Origin: Streptosporangiaceae bacterium
GTDB lineage: Bacteria > Actinomycetota > Actinomycetes > Streptosporangiales > Streptosporangiaceae
Direction of reading: 5' to 3'
Assembly: GCA_025934635.1 (NCBI GenBank)
Contig: JAICWX010000364.1
Location: 1 to 8,273, forward strand
DNA length: 8,273 nt
The notes below the pieces were generated by a model. The model was not told the DNA's origin and ran no database searches. It saw only the letters and a list, made by a program, of their open reading frames with translations. The translations under genes and the position numbers were made by a program. Of this stretch, positions 5,675-8,273 are shown one piece after another. The first letter of the stretch is position 1. Each line of letters begins with the position of its first letter.

Positions 5675-5830
5675 ACTCCCCTGGCCCCGCGGTCTGGCGG
5701 GCTGCTAATGGCTACTGGGTCTTCGATGAATCCGCGCTGGATGAGCTGGCGTTAATCAGCCGGGCCGGGCATCGGGATGAGCCTGGAGGACATCAGGAAA
5801 AGATGCCGGACACCCTATGTGCCGGCTGAG
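5675..5830 (+). pseudogene. MerR-family regulator remnant with two frameshifts
   Basis: Pieces in three adjoining frames rebuild the DNA-binding half of a MerR regulator. They are LAPRSG (about 5681-5697, wing after the first helix pair), then AANGYWVFDESALDELALI (5701-5757, the conserved Gly-Tyr-x-x-Phe/Tyr-Asp segment), then GIGMSLEDIRK (about 5767-5800). One base is missing near 5697 and one extra G lies in GGG at 5767-5769. The first helix and the effector-binding C-terminal half are absent, so this is a dead fragment. It sits 20 bases after the methyltransferase on the same strand, so the intact ancestor may once have regulated it, for example in response to metal or thiol stress; that link is conjecture. 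Confidence 0.6.
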
Positions 5831-5877
5831 CGGCCTCCATCTTGTTACTTCGGGTGACGGAACAGGGAATCGGCGGC

Positions 5878-5894
5878 GGCGCGACGTCAGCGCC
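5878..5894 (+). terminator. Weak hairpin at the convergent methyltransferase/lspA junction
   Basis: GGCGC (5878-5882) and GCGCC (5890-5894) form a five-pair stem with a seven-base loop that contains the lspA stop codon. TTT follows on the plus side. It could end plus-strand transcription between the convergent units, but the stem and T-run are short. Confidence 0.25.
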
Positions 5895-6381
5895 TTTCCC
5901 CCGACTTGGTCCGGCGCGGCGATGCGAGCAGCGAGGCGACGATGGCGCAGGCAGCTCCGAGGCGGATGGCGACATCGGCGAGGTTGAACGTGGGTGGGTA
6001 GCCGACGACGTGAATCCAGTCCACTACGGCTCCCCGGCCGAACCCTGGCCCGCGGAACAGCCGGTCAGCGAGGTTGCCGACCGCGCCCCCGGTGACCGCT
6101 GCCAGGGACATCGCGACGATCTGGCTGCGGGCGCGAGCTAGCAGCACTAGCGCCACGGTAAGCACCGCGGCGGCCGTCAGCGTAATCACCAGCGGATGCC
6201 CGGCACCAATTCCGAAACTCGCCCCCGTGTTGCGCACCAACCGGACCGAGACCATACCGCCACTGCCCGGGCCAGCGGCCACGACAAGTGACTTGCTGAC
6301 CTGATCAGCCGCTACCACCAGCGCCGACACACCGAACACGGCAAGCCACCGGGCGCGCGACCTCGTCAAGGCAGCGGTCAC
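5887..6381 (-). CDS. lspA: Lipoprotein signal peptidase (signal peptidase II)
   Basis: 164 residues, the normal length. LspA is a membrane aspartic peptidase that removes the signal peptide from lipid-modified prolipoproteins just before the lipobox Cys. All family motifs are visible: Asp26-Gln-Val-Ser-Lys near the end of TM1, VRNTGASFGI (49-58), GNLADRL with catalytic Asp106 and Asp-Trp at 121-122, and FNLADVAI with catalytic Asp136. Four hydrophobic helices fit about 12-26, 63-82, 88-105 and 135-153. The start is GTG at 6381, inside the overlap GTGA with the upstream ABC-ATPase stub; no good ribosome binding site is seen, so coupling to the stub is plausible. Actinobacteria have a housekeeping lspA elsewhere, so this may be a second copy. 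The operon-1 lipoprotein in this window would be one possible substrate. Confidence 0.93.
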   Translation of the reverse strand: MTAALTRSRARWLAVFGVSALVVAADQVSKSLVVAAGPGSGGMVSVRLVRNTGASFGIGAGHPLVITLTAAAVLTVALVLLARARSQIVAMSLAAVTGGAVGNLADRLFRGPGFGRGAVVDWIHVVGYPPTFNLADVAIRLGAACAIVASLLASPRRTKSGERR

Positions 6382-6545
6382 GTTATATCGGTACGTTCGG
6401 TGGTCATCACGCCGGCGCCGGTCGTTCCCAGGAAGCCGGTGACATGCCTGGGCTCGACAGTAAAACTCAGACCGTCCACCGCGGTGACCCGGCCGAATCG
6501 CCTTGTCAGGCCGGACACCTCGATCCGGCCAGCCTCCTCGCCCAT
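6378..6545 (-). pseudogene. 5' stub of an ABC-transporter ATP-binding protein
   Basis: From ATG 6545 the frame gives 55 residues. RIEVSGLTRRFGRVTAVDGL followed by SFTVEP is the standard N-terminal strand pair of an ABC ATPase (drug/antibiotic exporter type). Where the Walker A loop should be (Gly-Pro-Asn-Gly-Ala-Gly-Lys-Thr) it reads Gly-Thr-Thr-Gly-Ala-Gly-Val-Met, without the catalytic Lys, and the frame then ends after nine unrelated residues. The remaining 200 or so residues of an ATPase (signature motif, Walker B) are absent. The stop TGA overlaps the lspA GTG start by 4 bp. It is dead as an ATPase but is still likely to be transcribed from the BlaI-operator region directly upstream, and may now act only as a leader for lspA. 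Confidence 0.72.
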
Positions 6546-6550
6546 AGAAC

Positions 6551-6580
6551 TACTATATGGGTAGTACTAAATGGATAGTA
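6551..6580. promoter_or_regulatory. Two overlapping BlaI-type operator dyads
   Basis: TACTA-N6-TAGTA occurs at 6551-6566 and again at 6565-6580, sharing two bases, so the repeats are spaced 14 bp apart. They lie 5 bp upstream of the ABC-stub ATG. On the minus strand TATAGT in the first dyad lies six bases before that ATG, an arrangement that would give a leaderless transcript. The dyads probably bind the BlaI encoded alongside and repress the stub and lspA. Confidence 0.65.
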
Positions 6581-6619
6581 GATGAGATCGGGAATGACGA
6601 CAGGCGGTAGGCGATAGCG

Positions 6620-6641
6620 AGCTACTATCTGGATAGTAGCT
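6620..6641. promoter_or_regulatory. Perfect BlaI-type operator upstream of blaI
   Basis: A perfect inverted repeat with 10-bp arms around a central TG contains the third copy of TACTA-N6-TAGTA (6623-6638). It lies 20 bp upstream of the blaI start. TACTAT (6623-6628) in the left arm could be the -10 box, so bound BlaI would block its own promoter, the standard autorepression of this family. Confidence 0.72.
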
Positions 6642-6661
6642 AGTGGGCAGGAGGCGGCTAC

Positions 6662-7030
6662 GTGCCAGCTCTTGGAGACCTCGAAGCCCAGGTAATGCAC
6701 AGGATTTGGGCGCGGCACGAGCCCGTGACCGTACGCGATATCCTCGGCGACCTGCAGCGGGAGCGCCCGATTGCCTACACCACGGTGATGACCGTGATGG
6801 ACAACCTGCGTAAGAAGGGCTGGCTGCGACGGCAGGCCGAGGGCCGGGCCTACCTGTATGCGCCGCTAGTCTCCGGGGAGGAGTACAGCGCCGGGATCAT
6901 GCGGGAGGCGCTCGCGGCCAGCAGCGACCGGTCCGCCGTGCTCATGCACTTTATCGGGGAACTGTCCGCGGATGAGGCCGGCGCACTGGAGGAAGCCTAC
7001 CGGCGGCTGACCGGGAAGGATCCGCTATGA
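6662..7030 (+). CDS. blaI: BlaI/MecI/CopY-family transcriptional repressor
   Basis: 122 residues, typical length. The N-terminal winged helix-turn-helix covers about 4-70: LGDLEAQVMHRIWA, then VTVRDILGDL, and the recognition helix in IAYTTVMTVMDNLRKKGWL, with the wing at GRAYLYAP. The C-terminal helices (about 75-115) form the dimerisation domain. In MecI/BlaI, induction cuts this region at an Asn-Phe bond; the equivalent here seems to be His96-Phe97. GTG 6662 is preceded by AGGAGG (6649-6654) at ideal spacing. The repressor should bind the dyads just upstream. Its usual partner, a membrane M56 peptidase encoded next, is broken here, so derepression by that route appears lost. The original signal may have been a cell-wall antibiotic, given the ABC-exporter-type stub; that is inference. 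Confidence 0.92.
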   Translation: MPALGDLEAQVMHRIWARHEPVTVRDILGDLQRERPIAYTTVMTVMDNLRKKGWLRRQAEGRAYLYAPLVSGEEYSAGIMREALAASSDRSAVLMHFIGELSADEAGALEEAYRRLTGKDPL

Positions 7031-7055
7031 CCAGCACCGGTCGGAGGGGAGCCCG

Positions 7056-7453
7056 GTGATTGCGGCGGCGATCTTCGCCGCTACGTGGCGGCAGCTGGTC
7101 TGCTGGCCCCGGCCGCGCCGCGGAGCAGGCGGACCGCCTTCGCGCCCCGCCTCGCCATGAGCCTATGGCTGGCACTGCTGGCATCCTGGGTCGCCGCGGT
7201 CGTCCTGGCCTTCCTGCCGGTCGCCGCGGGGCGGGCGCGGGCATTCCCCCGGGTACCCCTATTCACCCAGGCGGAACCCGAGCTCGGCAGACTCGCAGAA
7301 ATGGCCGCCGATGACGCCGCGGCACGCCGCTATGGCCCGGAGCACCTAAGCAGGGCACTGGTCATCCTGTCCAAGGCCGGCGCACGCCCGGCCGCGCTCG
7401 CCGCCGGCGGTCCCGCCGCCGTCGCCCGCATCCAGCGGCTGCTCGACCCGCCC
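7056..7453 (+). pseudogene. M56-family (BlaR1-like) peptidase remnant
   Basis: GTG 7056 (GGAGGGG upstream at 7042-7048) gives MIAAAIFAA, after which the match moves to another frame as YVAAAGLLAP, APRLAMSLWLALLASWVAAV and so on. One base is missing near 7079-7082. The two N-terminal membrane helices (to about 7225) then run directly into RAFPRVPLF, ELGRLAEMAADDAAARRYG and ALAAGGPAAVARIQRLLDPP. These are the parts that in M56 peptidases come after the HExxH zinc site. The HExxH segment and a middle helix, perhaps 80-120 residues, are missing, while the third zinc-ligand region (Glu-Met-Ala-Ala-Asp-Asp) remains. Nothing after Asp-Pro-Pro is recognisable. M56 proteins sense a signal and trigger cleavage of BlaI; this one cannot be an active protease. 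Confidence 0.75.
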
Positions 7454-7525
7454 CGGCCGCGTCCTCCGCGGGTGCGTCCAGTCATTCACCTAGGTCGCGC
7501 TGCGAAAACAGGGCTCGTTGCGGGC

Positions 7526-7563
7526 CGGGGCAGGTCGCGCCGATGCCAGCACGCCCTGCCCCG
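7526..7563. terminator. Nine-pair hairpin between converging units
   Basis: CGGGGCAGG (7526-7534) pairs perfectly with CCTGCCCCG (7555-7563) around a 20-base loop. It lies between the M56 remnant and the end of the SRPBCC operon, so it probably ends transcription of one or both. No U-run adjoins it on either side. Confidence 0.4.
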
Positions 7564-7568
7564 ATCGC

Positions 7569-7582
7569 CGGTTGCGCAACCG
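7569..7582. terminator. Perfect palindrome adjoining the SRPBCC stop codon
   Basis: CGGTTGCGCAACCG is a perfect 14-bp palindrome directly after the minus-strand TAG (7583-7585). As a hairpin it has a five-pair stem and a GCGC loop. CTTTTC follows on the plus side (7587-7592), which would suit a plus-strand terminator; on the minus side there is no T-run. Confidence 0.4.
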
Positions 7583-8035
7583 CTAGCTTTTCTCGATCAG
7601 CCGTTTGAGCGCGGTCATGTTGTCCGGCATCTCCTTGCGTGCTTCCCGGCGGACCATGAGCGGCACCAGGATCTTGCCGATGCCGTGGCCGGTGAAGTCC
7701 ACGCTGATAGTCAGCCGGGACCGGGACTCGGCCAGCGGCTCGACCCGGACGTCGACGACGGCCCGGATCGGCCCGTCGGTACCCCGCACGCCCCAGGTGC
7801 TCGGCGGGTCGATATGGGTCAGCACAGAGGTGGATGGCCGGCTGGCGCCCCCGATGCGCCGCGTCGTCACGCATTTCGCGCCCACCGCCGGGGTCGAGCT
7901 GCCGTTGGCCGGGCGTTCCATGTGGCCGTCCACCACGCCCTGCTGCCATTCGGGGAACCGGGACGGGTCGGTGGCGCAGGCGAAGACCTCCTCAGCCGGG
8001 CGGGCGATCTCGGCGCTGGTCACGATGGGCGGCAT
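7583..8035 (-). CDS. SRPBCC-family (START/Bet v 1-like fold) protein
   Basis: 150 residues from ATG 8035, which has GAAGGAGAG just upstream; the frame is open further up but that shadows the previous gene. The start (PPIVTSAEIARPAEEVFACA followed by Thr-Asp-Pro-Ser-Arg-Phe-Pro-Glu-Trp) is the classic opening of polyketide-cyclase/dehydrase-type SRPBCC proteins: strand, Pro-Ala-Glu-Glu-Val-Phe helix, Pro-x-Trp. Alternating strands follow (about 50-125), then a long C-terminal helix (about 128-150). These proteins form a hydrophobic ligand cavity; ligand and reaction are not predictable here. It is the second gene of a pair, its ATG sharing one base with the upstream stop (TGATG), so it is translationally coupled. 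Confidence 0.85.
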   Translation of the reverse strand: MPPIVTSAEIARPAEEVFACATDPSRFPEWQQGVVDGHMERPANGSSTPAVGAKCVTTRRIGGASRPSTSVLTHIDPPSTWGVRGTDGPIRAVVDVRVEPLAESRSRLTISVDFTGHGIGKILVPLMVRREARKEMPDNMTALKRLIEKS

Positions 8036-8273
8036 CAGCTGCTCTCCTTCACCAGGGTGGCGTACCGGTCCAGGTACAGCGGCCAGCCCTGGTCCCCGTC
8101 CACGCCGCCGGTGACCGATTCCCAGCCGGGGCCGTGCCGGTCGATGTGCCGGTGCTCCAGCTCCACCCGCGTGCGGGCCGGCGACTCGGCGTAGAACCGC
8201 ACCTCGACCTCGCTGGTCCGGGCCGGGTCGGTCTCGATCGTCCACCGGGGGCTGATGTCCCAGCTGAAGATCA
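8035..8273 (-). CDS. SRPBCC/AHSA1-type protein, C-terminal part (window edge)
   Basis: Seventy-eight codons are visible and the 5' end lies beyond base 8273. FSWDISPRWTIETD, SEVEVRF, TRVELEHRHIDRHG and the ending GWPLYLDRYATL match the C-terminal half of the AHSA1/activator-of-Hsp90-like SRPBCC group: two beta strands, the Leu-Glu-His-Arg-His strand, then the long closing helix. In actinobacteria such genes are often paired with an ArsR-type regulator, which would lie outside this window. Stop and next start overlap as TGATG, so both SRPBCC proteins are made together from a promoter upstream of the window edge. Confidence 0.85.
   Translation of the reverse strand, partial: IFSWDISPRWTIETDPARTSEVEVRFYAESPARTRVELEHRHIDRHGPGWESVTGGVDGDQGWPLYLDRYATLVKESS

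Noticed and set aside
4990..5676. Minus-strand open frame covering the methyltransferase
   Set aside because: Antisense of a recognisable methyltransferase with complete SAM motifs; no ribosome binding site or domain of its own.
7085..8194. Plus-strand open frame of 369 codons
   Set aside because: Its first third is the M56 remnant; the rest is the antisense of the two SRPBCC genes, which have good starts, ribosome binding sites and family motifs.
1..8273. CRISPR array, tRNA, rRNA, transposon ends or integrase
   Set aside because: No regularly spaced repeats, no cloverleaf I could recognise, and no transposase or integrase motif on either strand.

Overview
This is a GC-rich window (coding regions with mostly G/C third positions, frequent GTG starts and ATGA/GTGA gene overlaps). 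It fits a high-GC actinomycete, probably a soil lineage. The BlaI regulator with M56 peptidase remains, the STAS remnants, ChaB, the ArsM-like methyltransferase and the paired SRPBCC genes also fit. No ribosomal or phylogenetic marker is present, so a genus cannot be named. Intact genes alternate with fragments of broken ones, which suggests an accessory or eroding chromosomal region.

Layout. Positions 1-1330 are gene-poor: a 38-residue lysine-rich mini-protein with a good ribosome binding site (433-549), an internally deleted STAS-domain remnant on the minus strand (710-841), and otherwise no supportable gene. Positions 1332-3963 hold a tight five-gene plus-strand operon: a lipoprotein, a divergent NRAMP-family metal transporter, two PRC-barrel-like proteins and a small single-pass membrane protein. 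All but one junction overlap by 4 bp, so the products probably act together in metal (possibly Mg2+ or Mn2+) transport. Positions 3964-4684 hold a convergent terminator candidate, a frameshifted chaB (minus) and a frameshifted STAS gene (plus) diverging from an AT-rich patch. Positions 4685-5655 hold a small coupled ORF and an ArsM-like SAM methyltransferase. The methyltransferase frame is interrupted by one TGA at codon 202, exactly where the family has a conserved Cys (the Cys-Ile-Ala-Gly motif). The frame resumes without damage for 61 codons. A hairpin with a GU-containing apical loop lies just after the TGA, so a selenocysteine protein of 263 residues is a serious possibility.

Positions 5675-5830 are a MerR-type remnant. 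Positions 5887-6545 (minus) are lspA, with the stub of an ABC-transporter ATPase overlapping its start. The stub and blaI (6662-7030, plus) diverge from a region with three TACTA-N6-TAGTA dyads, the likely BlaI operators. The blaR1-like M56 gene downstream of blaI is frameshifted and has lost the part that normally carries the HExxH zinc site, so BlaI looks like an orphan repressor. Two hairpins separate this locus from a minus-strand pair of SRPBCC genes (7583-8273), the second cut by the window edge.

Main points: (1) the candidate selenocysteine methyltransferase; (2) the NRAMP-PRC operon whose transporter lacks the canonical TM6 metal-binding methionine; (3) the BlaI operators, which may now control lspA after loss of the original target and sensor.
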